A stretch of 15,442 bases of DNA, taken from Chlorobium sp. (lineage in GTDB: Bacteria > Bacteroidota > Chlorobiia > Chlorobiales > Chlorobiaceae). The stretch covers positions 1-15,442 of the forward strand of contig JANQHQ010000043.1 of the NCBI GenBank assembly GCA_028282595.1, written 5' to 3'. Positions 6,225 through 13,417 of this stretch are shown piece after piece. A program made the position numbers and the translations under genes. Below the pieces are notes generated by a model. It ran no database searches and was not told where the DNA came from. It worked only from the letters and a program-made list of their open reading frames with translations. The first letter of the stretch is position 1. Every line of letters starts with the position of its first letter.

Positions 6225-7691
6225 TCACCGCTCCCCTGCAATAGCTTTGTAGCACCTGTAGCCGGAGTCGATGGCCGGGGTAAATCCTCCGCCGACGACC
6301 CATGCTCCGGTGAAGTAGAGATTGTGCACAAGGGATGATTTCACTTCCGGACGCCTGAAAAACTGGTCGGCCGCCGGCGCGAAGCCGTATGGCGTGCCGG
6401 ACGGGGTCCTGAGGTAGCGCTGCATCGTTCTGGGCGTCGCGACTTCGGCGTATTCGACCAGGTCGCGGATTCCGGGGTAGTGCTCTTCGAGCACGGCAAG
6501 ATAGGCGTCAATGACTTCCTGCTTCCTGCACCTGTATTCATCGTCCGACATGTTCTCCCAGGAGGAGAGAAAATCGGTCGTGCAGATGGCCCCGAACGAT
6601 TTGGCCGGATCGCACAGCCCGGCGTCGATCTGGGAATAGTCCACGAAAACAAAGCCCCTTTTGGTGATGTCCCGATCGAACTGGGCCTTGTATTGTTCGA
6701 CCGAAGCTATATCCCGGAAAAAAAAGCGGGAGTAGCCCTGTTTGCCGTAGGTTTCCCTCAGATTCTTGCCGAAACCCAGATAGACGCACAGGAGAGAGTT
6801 GGCACTCCGCCTGGTTTCCCTGTAGGGCAGGTTCGCCAGCGCATAGGTTTGCGCGGGCGAAAGGTTCGATACGACACAATCCGCCTCCTCGGTGACGTTC
6901 CGGCCCGACGCTCTGAAGGTAACGGAAGCGGCTCTGTTCCGTTCCATCGAGATCGATACCACCTCCGATTTCGTGAGAACGGTTCCCCCGTTGTCCCGTA
7001 TGACGGAAGCCAGGGCGTCGGACAGTTTCTGGCTGCCTCCCCTGATGTACCACCCGCCGCCACGGTAATAGCTGGATTGAGCAACGGCGTGGTAGAGGAT
7101 GCTGAATGTATCCGGAACGGTATGGTAGTAACCGATATTTGCGTTCAGAATCAGCTTCAGTTCCTCGTTTGCGATCATTCCATCGAGTACTTCCCGGACG
7201 GCCCGCTTCCGGTACCTGAACAGGTTTCTGAAGACAACGGGAAACAGCATGAGCTCCCACCATGCGGCATCTTCCAGGCGTTTCATATCGTCTGCCAACG
7301 CATCGATCAGGGTGAAATACTCTTCGATACCGCTTGCTTCCGCCGGATAACGTTCCCTGAGAGCCGACAGGGCACTGTCGCGTCCGTTCGGCATGGTGAA
7401 ATCAAATCCGGAAGCGGTGACGCGGAAAAACTCGTCGGGTTCGACGAATTCGACGTTCCTGTAGACGCCGAGCGTATCGAAAACCTCTTTCGTGGTGGCG
7501 TTGCTGTACACCGCGTTCATCTCATGCAGGCCGACTTCTACGGTGAACCCGCCTTTTCTCCGAAACGTGGTCGCTGAACCCCCGACAACGTTGTGCTGTT
7601 CGAGCAACACGACCGTATGCCCGGTTTTTGCAAGCAGGGCGCCGGCCGTAAGGCCTCCGAGCCCGCCGCCGATCATGACGATACGCTTCAT
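6225..7691 (-). CDS. FAD-dependent oxidoreductase, phytoene desaturase/RetSat-like
   Basis: This gene encodes 488 residues, the usual length for the CrtI/CrtISO/retinol-saturase group of flavin enzymes. The N-terminus has the dinucleotide-binding fold: IVMIGGGLGGLTAGALLAK (4-22) ending in an acidic residue at VVLLEQ (E31), then VVGGSATTFRRKGGFTVEVG, typical of this group. The C-terminus has YFTGAWVVGGGFTPAIDSG, the second FAD contact. Members desaturate, saturate or isomerise carotenoids and other polyenes; in a green sulfur bacterium a carotenoid or isoprenoid substrate is likely but not shown. It lies 21 bases after sppA on the same strand, so both are probably on one transcript. The best GAGG is about 17 bases before the ATG and overlaps the sppA stop, so initiation may depend on coupling. 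Exact family member uncertain. Confidence 0.85.
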   Translation of the reverse strand: MKRIVMIGGGLGGLTAGALLAKTGHTVVLLEQHNVVGGSATTFRRKGGFTVEVGLHEMNAVYSNATTKEVFDTLGVYRNVEFVEPDEFFRVTASGFDFTMPNGRDSALSALRERYPAEASGIEEYFTLIDALADDMKRLEDAAWWELMLFPVVFRNLFRYRKRAVREVLDGMIANEELKLILNANIGYYHTVPDTFSILYHAVAQSSYYRGGGWYIRGGSQKLSDALASVIRDNGGTVLTKSEVVSISMERNRAASVTFRASGRNVTEEADCVVSNLSPAQTYALANLPYRETRRSANSLLCVYLGFGKNLRETYGKQGYSRFFFRDIASVEQYKAQFDRDITKRGFVFVDYSQIDAGLCDPAKSFGAICTTDFLSSWENMSDDEYRCRKQEVIDAYLAVLEEHYPGIRDLVEYAEVATPRTMQRYLRTPSGTPYGFAPAADQFFRRPEVKSSLVHNLYFTGAWVVGGGFTPAIDSGYRCYKAIAGER

Positions 7692-7712
7692 GGCAAACAG
7701 TTTTGATTTACC

Positions 7713-9506
7713 TCACTCGATCCGCAATTCGTAGGGCAGCATGGTCATGCGGTACATCCCGCCGGGCCGGCGTTCGAGACGCATCAGGAGATCGAGGGTC
7801 CGCAGGGAGCGGTCGGCGAGGCCGCTTTCAGGCAACCCGCCTTCGAAAAGCCGCGACCGGAGGCCGGGGGCGCCGCCCAGCAGGTACTCCATCACCCCCT
7901 GGGACTCGGGGTAGAAGATCAATCCTGGAACGGCGGCGGAATCGATTCCGCCGAGGGACTGGGCTGCGCGGATTGCCTCCTGCAGTCCCCCGATCCTGTC
8001 GACCAGGCCGTTTTCGACCGCGGCCGCCCCCACCCAGACCCTGCCGCCAGCAAGGGCCTCAACCTCTTCCTGTTTCATCTTCCTGGAGCGGGCTACCTTG
8101 GCGAGAAAGTCGTCGTAGATCCAGCCGGTCGCTTCCATGAACTTCGCCATGCCCTCCTCGTCCAGGGGCTTGAAGAACGTGAAGGCGTCGGCGTTCCTGC
8201 CCCGCGTCAGCACCTCGCGGTCCAGGGCGATCTTTTCCCGGAGCTTGCTGATCTCCGGCTTCAGCGCATAGACGCCGATGGAACCCGTGACGGTGAGCGG
8301 CTCGGCGAAAATGCTGTCAGCCGCGAGCGCTATCATGTACCCCCCGGACGCCGCGACGCTCGACATGGAGCTGACAACCGGTTTCTTCACCCTGGCGGAA
8401 TCGAGGATCTGCAGCATGTTCGCCGAAGCGAGCGCATCCCCGCCGGGACTGTCGATGCGGAGCACGATAGCTTTCACGCTCTCGTCGTCGAGCGCCGACT
8501 GAACCGAACGGCGAAGCGTTTCCTCGTCGAAACCCTGTTCCGAACCCGCGGGCATGCCGCCCGCCGAACGCACGATCGAACCGGAAGCGGTTATCACGGC
8601 GATGCGCTCTTTCGAGCTCGACGGGACAGGCCGGGAGACGGCCGCCCTGTACCTCCGGCCGCCGACAAACACGTCGTCGTTCTTTTCTTTGCCGCCGTTC
8701 TCACCGGAGAACGAGCGCTTCACCTTTTCGAGATACTCCCAGCGTCCACTGACCTCATCGACAATCCCGAGTTTCTTCGCCTCACCGGCGGAGAGCAGCG
8801 TTTTCCGGTCGATGATATCCCGATACGCCTCGGGAGCAATCCCCCTCCCTCCGGTCATGGAAGCAGTATAGGCGGCATAAACGCTGTCCAGCGTCGTCTC
8901 CACCTGCCGGCGGTATTGGGGACTCGCGCCGAACCTCGTGAACGGCTCGACACCGCTTTTCCACGCGGACCACTGCGCGGCCTGGAAAGAGACCCCGAGT
9001 TTTTCGAGCGTTCCGGTAAAGAACAGAAGTTCAGCTCTCAAACCGTCGAGCAGCAGAACGTTTCCCCGTTCGGCGATCACGGTATCGCAGACCGAACCGA
9101 GCCAGACGTCCTGGTCGCTCGCATTGCGAAGAAACGCATTGACCGGTTTTCCGGCCTTTCTCGTCTTTTCGACGGCCCGCTGCAGTTGCTGGATTTTCGC
9201 CGAAGCGGTGCCGAGTCCGTTCACATCGAGCAGGACGCTTCGCACCCGGCTGTCTTCGCCCGCCCTTTGAAGCAGGAAGACGATATCCTGAAGCGACAGC
9301 GGTTCATCGCCCGGTATGAACGGCAGTTGCGGCTCGGGACCGGCCGTTTCGGCAAGATCCCCCGAAAGCTCGAGCGTGAGCACGAACGACTCCGGCAGCG
9401 ACCGCTGCGCGCTGAACAGGCGGAAAATGCCGATAACCGCTACGATGAGCAGAATGACGATCACAAGACACCCGACCTTCCCCGCACTCAGTTTCTTTTT
9501 CCGCAT
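7713..9506 (-). CDS. sppA: Signal peptide peptidase SppA, 67 kDa type
   Basis: This gene encodes 597 residues, the length of the long (tandem-domain) SppA. Residues 11-30 form an N-terminal membrane anchor, so the two protease domains should face the periplasm. SppA is a Ser-Lys protease that degrades signal peptides left in the membrane. The catalytic Lys is in the N-terminal repeat, in AWKSGVEPF (K183), equivalent to E. coli K209. The nucleophile is in the C-terminal repeat, in SSVAASGGY (S387), equivalent to E. coli S409. RIDSPGGDALAS (350-361) and TGSIGVY are further family motifs. Both catalytic residues are present, so the enzyme should be active. The ATG follows AGAGG by two bases, which is short. 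The FAD oxidoreductase gene follows after 21 bases. Tandem TTTTTGTCTA repeats lie just upstream. Confidence 0.95.
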   Translation of the reverse strand: MRKKKLSAGKVGCLVIVILLIVAVIGIFRLFSAQRSLPESFVLTLELSGDLAETAGPEPQLPFIPGDEPLSLQDIVFLLQRAGEDSRVRSVLLDVNGLGTASAKIQQLQRAVEKTRKAGKPVNAFLRNASDQDVWLGSVCDTVIAERGNVLLLDGLRAELLFFTGTLEKLGVSFQAAQWSAWKSGVEPFTRFGASPQYRRQVETTLDSVYAAYTASMTGGRGIAPEAYRDIIDRKTLLSAGEAKKLGIVDEVSGRWEYLEKVKRSFSGENGGKEKNDDVFVGGRRYRAAVSRPVPSSSKERIAVITASGSIVRSAGGMPAGSEQGFDEETLRRSVQSALDDESVKAIVLRIDSPGGDALASANMLQILDSARVKKPVVSSMSSVAASGGYMIALAADSIFAEPLTVTGSIGVYALKPEISKLREKIALDREVLTRGRNADAFTFFKPLDEEGMAKFMEATGWIYDDFLAKVARSRKMKQEEVEALAGGRVWVGAAAVENGLVDRIGGLQEAIRAAQSLGGIDSAAVPGLIFYPESQGVMEYLLGGAPGLRSRLFEGGLPESGLADRSLRTLDLLMRLERRPGGMYRMTMLPYELRIE

Positions 9507-9519
9507 AACCTCTCTATAG

Positions 9520-9542
9520 TTTTTGTCTACCTTTTTTGTCTA
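9520..9542. repeat. Tandem 10-base repeat upstream of sppA
   Basis: TTTTTGTCTA occurs at 9520-9529 and again at 9533-9542, a spacing of 13 bases. On the minus strand this reads TAGACAAAAA twice, directly in front of the sppA ribosome binding site. It could be a regulator site or chance in a T-rich leader. Confidence 0.5.
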
Positions 9543-9560
9543 TCTGCTATATCGAAAGAC

Positions 9561-9582
9561 GGGCGGCCACAGAGGGCCGCCC
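9561..9582. repeat. GC-rich hairpin, REP-like
   Basis: GGGCGGCC (9561-9568) and GGCCGCCC (9575-9582) are perfect complements around a six-base loop. It sits in the gap between the stop of the ABC ATPase gene (9689) and sppA. Similar GGGCG-hairpins followed by CCCCT are common interspersed repeats in many bacteria. On the minus strand it is followed by GTCTTTC, so it could also slow or end transcription of the ATPase gene. Confidence 0.6.
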
Positions 9583-9617
9583 CTGCAATTGCCAACGGGA
9601 TTCCATCCATCCGGGTG

Positions 9618-9633
9618 TCCCGACATGTCGGGA
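9618..9633. repeat. Copy 1 of the CCCGAC/GTCGGG hairpin repeat
   Basis: TCCCGACATGTCGGGA is a perfect 16-base palindrome. Copies with other central pairs occur at 11278-11293 (central AC) and 12488-12502 (central AA). All three lie between genes. Confidence 0.75.
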
Positions 9634-9680
9634 TTCGCCCCTACGCGACGGCGGCGAAGCATCTTCCCGCAATGCAACAA

Positions 9681-9695
9681 CTCGACAATCACTCA
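9681..9695. repeat. CTCGACAATCnCTCA repeat, copy 1
   Basis: CTCGACAATCACTCA here matches CTCGACAATCGCTCA at 11331-11345. This copy includes the stop codon of the ABC ATPase gene (9691-9689). In both places it lies about 40-50 bases from a CCCGAC/GTCGGG palindrome, on the same side, which suggests one larger composite repeat. Confidence 0.5.
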
Positions 9696-10729
9696 TACAG
9701 GAGACAGCTCACTTCATGCCCCTTCTCCCCTGAAAGCGGCTTGAGCTCCGGTTCGACCGAACGGCAATGCTCAATCGCCTCGGGACAGCGGGTGTGGAAA
9801 CTGCAACCCTTCGGCGCGTCGAGCGGACCGGGCAGATCGCCTTTCAGGATAATGCGCTCCTTTCTGCGTCCCAGCTCCGGCAATGGAATCGCCGACATCA
9901 GGGCTTTGGTGTAGGGGTGTTTCGGGTTGGCGTAGAGCTCCCCGGCGTCCGCGATCTCGACGATCTTTCCGAGGTACATCACGGCTACCCGGTCCGAGAT
10001 GTACTCCACCACCGAGAGATCGTGTGCTATGAAAAGGTAGGTCAGCCCGAGCTCCCGCTGCAGATCCTTGAGCAGATTGATGATCTGCGACTGGATCGAG
10101 ACGTCGAGGGCGGAAACCGGTTCGTCACAGATGATGAAGCCCGGATCGACCGCCAGAGCCCGCGCGATACCGATACGCTGCCGCTGACCGCCGGAAAATT
10201 CGTGCGGATAGCGGTTGAAGTACTCCCTGTTCAGACCGACGATATCGAGCAGTTCGTAAATTTTCTTTTTCGCCTCCCCATGCGGCACCACCTTGTGAAC
10301 CGCAAGCACTTCGCCGAGCATCTGGCCCACCGTCAGGCGGGGATTGAGCGAACTGAAGGGATCCTGGAAGATCATCTGCATCTCGCCTCGCAGATCCCGG
10401 AAATCCCTTGTGCTCATATCCTGGATCTCGCGGCCGCCGTACCATATACTGCCCCTGACCGGAACGGGGGTCAGCCTGAGAAGCGCGCGCCCGAGCGTGG
10501 TCTTGCCGCAGCCCGATTCACCGACAAGCCCCAGGGTCTCCCCTTTTTTCACGTCGAAGGAAACACCGTTGACGGCTCTCAGAAGTCCTTTCCTTCCCGA
10601 GGAGCCACCGCCTTTCCTGACCGAAAAAGCGACCTCGAGGTCGCGCACCCTGACAAGCGAACCGTTCGCGCCGCTGTGCTTTCCGTTTTTCTCCAACTGT
10701 CCGGTCTTCAAAGTGTTATCGACATCCAC
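9689..10729 (-). CDS. Oligopeptide/dipeptide ABC transporter ATP-binding protein, OppF/DppF type
   Basis: This gene encodes 346 residues. It powers uptake of peptides or similar solutes from the cytoplasmic face of an inner-membrane importer. Walker A is GESGCGKTT (70-78), the Q-loop FQDP (121-124), the signature FSGGQRQR (178-185), Walker B FIICDEPVSALD (198-209) and the H-loop AHD (H236). After about residue 300 comes the oligopeptide-transporter C-terminal domain with GCSFHTRCPEAIEHC, whose cysteine pattern is typical of OppF/DppF. The start is a GTG without a good ribosome binding site; residues 1-24 are low in conservation pattern, so a later start is possible, though none is obvious. 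No permease, binding protein or OppD-like partner is in the window, so the rest of the transporter is encoded elsewhere. It lies 71 bases behind the thioesterase gene on the same strand. Confidence 0.92.
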   Translation of the reverse strand: MDVDNTLKTGQLEKNGKHSGANGSLVRVRDLEVAFSVRKGGGSSGRKGLLRAVNGVSFDVKKGETLGLVGESGCGKTTLGRALLRLTPVPVRGSIWYGGREIQDMSTRDFRDLRGEMQMIFQDPFSSLNPRLTVGQMLGEVLAVHKVVPHGEAKKKIYELLDIVGLNREYFNRYPHEFSGGQRQRIGIARALAVDPGFIICDEPVSALDVSIQSQIINLLKDLQRELGLTYLFIAHDLSVVEYISDRVAVMYLGKIVEIADAGELYANPKHPYTKALMSAIPLPELGRRKERIILKGDLPGPLDAPKGCSFHTRCPEAIEHCRSVEPELKPLSGEKGHEVSCLLYE

Positions 10730-10800
10730 GCCGTGTCAATATAACGGAAATTCCCTTTTCGGGCGTTCCGGACCGCCGCCGCAATGCAGCGCGACAGCAA

Positions 10801-11226
10801 CTATCTCCCGCACCCCCACTTTTCCGCCAGCCTTGCGTCGAACCGTTCCCGGTCTATCACGAAACGCTCGTGAAGCCCCCTGGCGATAGTATCGACGCCG
10901 TCGTGCGCTTCGACCGAAAAAACCAGCCTCCTTCCGTCGACCTCTATCAGCTCGACCGATGCCCTGACCTCGAAGCCCGGCGGAGTCGCCGCCTCGTGGC
11001 TGATGTCCACGTGCGTCCCGACAGTCTGCTCGGCGGGCCAGTCGAGATGGGTGTTGACCGCCCTGATACAGCTCCACTCGAGCAAGCCTACCAGGAATCC
11101 GGTGGCGAAAACTTCGGGCATTGCCAGAAACTCCTCCGATTCGGGGTAGAGACGGGGCACCGTCTTCGACGCCGGGACGACAAACGTGTGTTCATAGGTA
11201 ATACCGGGCTGCAGCGTTTCCTTCAT
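10801..11226 (-). CDS. Hotdog-fold thioesterase, FlK-like
   Basis: With the start used here the product is 141 residues, the usual size for this family. It should hydrolyse an acyl-CoA thioester. Counted from this ATG, T42 (in FATGF), E50 (in LLEW) and H77 (in SHEAATPPG) fall almost exactly on the Thr42-Glu50-His76 catalytic set known for fluoroacetyl-CoA thioesterase FlK; the same motifs occur in many uncharacterised relatives that do not act on fluoroacetyl-CoA. The open frame extends upstream to 11433, but that part contains the CCCGAC/GTCGGG palindrome and other intergenic repeats, so it is not coding. An ATG four codons earlier (11238) is an alternative start; neither has a strong ribosome binding site. 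The natural substrate cannot be read from the sequence. rsmI diverges from it upstream. Confidence 0.85.
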   Translation of the reverse strand: MKETLQPGITYEHTFVVPASKTVPRLYPESEEFLAMPEVFATGFLVGLLEWSCIRAVNTHLDWPAEQTVGTHVDISHEAATPPGFEVRASVELIEVDGRRLVFSVEAHDGVDTIARGLHERFVIDRERFDARLAEKWGCGR

Positions 11227-11277
11227 GATGTTTTCCATCTGGTGTTTTCCGCAAGTTTTTCTTGCCTGAACCGAGCG

Positions 11278-11293
11278 TCCCGACACGTCGGGA
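11278..11293. repeat. Copy 2 of the CCCGAC/GTCGGG hairpin repeat
   Basis: TCCCGACACGTCGGGA matches the palindrome at 9618-9633 except for the central base pair. It lies upstream of the thioesterase start chosen here. Confidence 0.75.
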
Positions 11294-11330
11294 TACAGCG
11301 GCATTCCCTGTGCCTTGCATCTGCGGCATG

Positions 11331-11345
11331 CTCGACAATCGCTCA
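11331..11345. repeat. CTCGACAATCnCTCA repeat, copy 2
   Basis: CTCGACAATCGCTCA matches 9681-9695 with one difference, and lies about 40 bases to the right of a CCCGAC/GTCGGG palindrome, as does copy 1. Confidence 0.5.
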
Positions 11346-11419
11346 ATTCAGGTCTTGTTCTCATCCGGCCGGAACCGGCATTCCGAAAAGTAGTACAAAT
11401 CCCGGAATCATGATGCCGT

Positions 11420-11449
11420 CGCTCCGTTTCCATCGAAATCCGCGGAGCG
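11420..11449. repeat. Nested inverted repeat upstream of rsmI
   Basis: CGCTCCG (11420-11426) pairs with CGGAGCG (11443-11449). Inside it TTTC (11427-11430) pairs with GAAA (11435-11438) around CATC. It sits 18 bases before the possible -10 element of rsmI, a position where an operator could act. Confidence 0.45.
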
Positions 11450-11467
11450 GGGATGAATATTTATTAG

Positions 11468-11473
11468 TATACT
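11468..11473 (+). promoter_or_regulatory. Possible -10 element for rsmI
   Basis: TATACT matches TATAAT at five of six positions in a short AT-rich patch within otherwise GC-rich DNA, about 90 bases before the rsmI ATG. No clear -35 is found at 16-18 bases upstream, so this is tentative. Confidence 0.25.
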
Positions 11474-11564
11474 ACTGGGCGCCGCGCCGCCGTCGCATTA
11501 TTGTACAGGAAACGGACCACAGCGAACGAACCGGATCAGACACAGTCTGCCTGCAAAACTCCCT

Positions 11565-12323
11565 ATGGACGACATCGCCGAAACCGGTACACTCTATATC
11601 GTAGCCACGCCACTGGGCAATCTCAAGGACATTACCCTGCGCGCTATCGAAACCCTCAAGTCAGTCGACACGATCGCCTGCGAGGATACGCGGCGGGCGT
11701 CGATCCTTCTGCGGCATTTCGACATCGCAGGGAAAAAACTCCTCAGCTACCATTCGTTCAACGAAAGCCGTGCCGTGCGAAGCGTCATGAACCTGCTTGC
11801 GGAAGGTTCCGACGTCGCCCTCGTAACCGATGCCGGAACCCCGGCGATCAGCGATCCGGGATACGCGATGGTCCGGGCGGCGAGCGAACTTCCGGCAAGG
11901 GTGATCCCGGTTCCCGGCGCATGCGCCGCGACAGCAGCCCTGTCGGCCTGCCCGCTTCCACTGCACAACTTCTATTTCGCGGGCTTTCTGCCGCACAAGA
12001 AAGGACGCAAGAGCAAGCTGGAGTTTCTGGCTTCCATCCACAGCACGGTGGTGTTCTACGAATCACCGGGACGGATCGGCAGGCTCCTCCGGGAGGTGGA
12101 CGATCACTTTCCGGGCGCGGAGGTGTTTATTGCCCGGGAAATCACGAAAATCCATGAAGAGTACGTACGAGGCACGGCACCGGACCTGCTCGAACACTTC
12201 TCCGGAAAAACGGCCAGGGGAGAGTTTGTCGTCGTGGTTTGTCCCGCCGGGAAAAAACAATCGGGATCGCCGTCGAAATCGGGTTTCGGGATCGAAAGGG
12301 AGTCCGTTGGCAGTCTTCAGTAG
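11565..12323 (+). CDS. rsmI: 16S rRNA (cytidine-1402 2'-O)-methyltransferase RsmI
   Basis: This gene encodes 252 residues. RsmI is a SAM-dependent enzyme of the tetrapyrrole-methylase fold that 2'-O-methylates C1402 in the decoding centre of 16S rRNA. Family motifs in order are LYIVATPLGNLKDITLRA (10-27), CEDTRR (39-44), SYHSFNE, VTDAGTPAISDPG (87-99), VIPVPGACA, FLPHKKGRK (141-149), FYESPGR, and REITKIHEEYVRG. The conserved domain ends at about FVVVV (221-225). The remaining residues (KKQSGSPSKSGFGIERESVG and the end) look unlike protein of this family and are encoded by DNA that is partly repeated at 12420-12433, so the original stop may have been lost. The extra C-terminal domain of E. coli RsmI is absent. 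There is no recognisable ribosome binding site before the ATG. Confidence 0.93.
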   Translation: MDDIAETGTLYIVATPLGNLKDITLRAIETLKSVDTIACEDTRRASILLRHFDIAGKKLLSYHSFNESRAVRSVMNLLAEGSDVALVTDAGTPAISDPGYAMVRAASELPARVIPVPGACAATAALSACPLPLHNFYFAGFLPHKKGRKSKLEFLASIHSTVVFYESPGRIGRLLREVDDHFPGAEVFIAREITKIHEEYVRGTAPDLLEHFSGKTARGEFVVVVCPAGKKQSGSPSKSGFGIERESVGSLQ

Positions 12324-12353
12324 GCAGTCGGCAAAGGAAAACCAGTTGGCAGT
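12309..12353. repeat. GGCAGT repeats after rsmI
   Basis: GGCAGT occurs at 12309-12314, 12323-12328 and 12348-12353, the first and last as GTTGGCAGT. The first copy is within the last codons of rsmI. The pattern looks like a decayed tandem repeat. Confidence 0.5.
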
Positions 12354-12381
12354 TGACAAGGAGAGAGGGAAAAGAGACGAT

Positions 12382-12437
12382 CGATTCCCGATTCCGACGG
12401 CGACGGCGAACCCCGAAAGAAAAACAATCGGGAATCG
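12382..12437. repeat. 12-base inverted repeat between rsmI and panC
   Basis: CGATTCCCGATT (12382-12393) and AATCGGGAATCG (12426-12437) are perfect complements with 32 bases between. AAAAACAATCGGGA at 12420-12433 is also a direct copy of 12253-12266 inside the 3' end of rsmI. A run of six T follows 25 bases later, too far for a normal terminator. Confidence 0.55.
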
Positions 12438-12482
12438 GGGGTTGGAATTATAGAAGACTGTTTTTTAATAAACTACCGTATT

Positions 12483-12508
12483 GAGCATCCCGACAAGTCG
12501 GGCTGCTC
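12483..12508. repeat. Copy 3 of the CCCGAC/GTCGGG hairpin repeat, with extended arms
   Basis: The core CCCGAC-AA-GTCGGG (12489-12502) is flanked by GAGCA (12483-12487) and TGCTC (12504-12508), which also pair, leaving one T-C mismatch. The hairpin lies about 40 bases before the panC start. No T run follows on the plus strand. It could shape the panC leader RNA. Confidence 0.7.
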
Positions 12509-12550
12509 GGTTCAGAAGTCACCCGAACCATTACCTGAAGGAAAAGATCG

Positions 12551-13417
12551 ATGCGGATAATCAAAGACCCGTCGGAGATGCAGTCGGTGTCGGAAAAGCT
12601 GCGGCTGCGGCACCAGTTCATCGCTATCGTGATGACCATGGGCGCCCTGCACGAAGGGCACCTGAGTCTCCTGAAGCTCGCCCGGGAAAAAGCGGGCACC
12701 CTCATCCTCACGATATTCGTCAATCCTCGTCAGTTCGGCCCGAAGGAGGATTTTCAGCGCTACCCCAGACCGTTCGAAAAAGACGCCTCGATGGCGAAAG
12801 CCGCCGGCGTCGACTATCTGTTCGCGCCGGAGCCAGAAACGATGTACCCCGACGGATTCGAGACCAGGGTCTCAACCGGCACGGTCGCGGACGGATTCGA
12901 AGGCGCGACGAGACCGGGTCATTTCGACGGCATGGCGACGGTGGTGCTGAAATTTCTCATGCTGACCAAACCCCATCTGGCGGTCTTCGGCGAAAAGGAC
13001 GCGCAGCAGCTCGCGATCATCAGAACGATGGTGCGCGATTTCAATATCGACACCAGGATCATCGAGGCCCCGATCATGCGCGAGGAGGACGGGCTCGCCA
13101 CCAGTTCCCGCAACATCTACCTCTCTTCGATCGAACGCACGCAGTCGGCAGTACTCTACCGGGGAATCCGCGAGGCCCGCGATCTCGTCGCCGGTGGAGA
13201 AACCGATGCGGCCCGGCTTGTCGAAGCGGCGGAGAGCGTCATCCGGAGCGCCGAAGACACGGTGATAGACTATGTCGGCATCGTCGACGCGGAAACCTTC
13301 GCCGTGGTGGAAACACTGGAGCGGGACAGGACGTACCGGATCCTGGTCGCCGTCCGGATCGGCTCGACCAGACTGATCGACAACGGAACGTTCAGGGTGG
13401 GAGAAACGGTGAATTAA
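12551..13417 (+). CDS. panC: Pantoate-beta-alanine ligase (pantothenate synthetase)
   Basis: This gene encodes 288 residues, the normal length. The enzyme joins pantoate and beta-alanine using ATP, the last step of vitamin B5 synthesis, in the cytoplasm. The nucleotidyltransferase HxGH motif is HEGH (34-37) in MTMGALHEGHLSL; next come FVNPRQFGPKEDFQRYPR (56-73), FEGATRPGHFDGM (116-128), FGEKDAQQ (146-153) and the KMSKS-like loop REEDGLATSSRN (177-188). One oddity: most members have PTMGALH, but here the Pro is Met (residue 28). The ATG follows AAGGA by nine bases, a reasonable ribosome binding site. No panB or panD is in the window. It lies 227 bases after rsmI and 179 before pnp on the same strand; the repeats in between argue for separate transcription units, but this is not certain. 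Confidence 0.96.
   Translation: MRIIKDPSEMQSVSEKLRLRHQFIAIVMTMGALHEGHLSLLKLAREKAGTLILTIFVNPRQFGPKEDFQRYPRPFEKDASMAKAAGVDYLFAPEPETMYPDGFETRVSTGTVADGFEGATRPGHFDGMATVVLKFLMLTKPHLAVFGEKDAQQLAIIRTMVRDFNIDTRIIEAPIMREEDGLATSSRNIYLSSIERTQSAVLYRGIREARDLVAGGETDAARLVEAAESVIRSAEDTVIDYVGIVDAETFAVVETLERDRTYRILVAVRIGSTRLIDNGTFRVGETVN

Larger units (their letters stand above)
11227..11564. other. Divergent intergenic region with several hairpins
   Basis: This gap separates the minus-strand thioesterase from plus-strand rsmI. It holds a GCAAG-TTTTT-CTTGC hairpin (11251-11265), the second CCCGAC/GTCGGG palindrome (11278-11293), the second CTCGACAATC repeat (11331-11345), a nested inverted repeat (11420-11449) and a possible -10 element (11468-11473). 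No gene is supported; an open frame extending the thioesterase through it was rejected. Confidence 0.6.

Noticed and set aside
6480..7577. 365-codon open frame on the plus strand opposite the FAD oxidoreductase
   Set aside because: Antisense shadow of a well-supported gene with intact FAD motifs.
8916..10744. Open frames of 325-332 codons on the plus strand opposite sppA and the ABC ATPase
   Set aside because: The real genes carry all catalytic motifs; one of the frames also runs through an intergenic gap with repeats.
11227..11433. N-terminal extension of the thioesterase
   Set aside because: The extension covers two dispersed repeats, and the shorter start places T42, E50 and H77 as in FlK.
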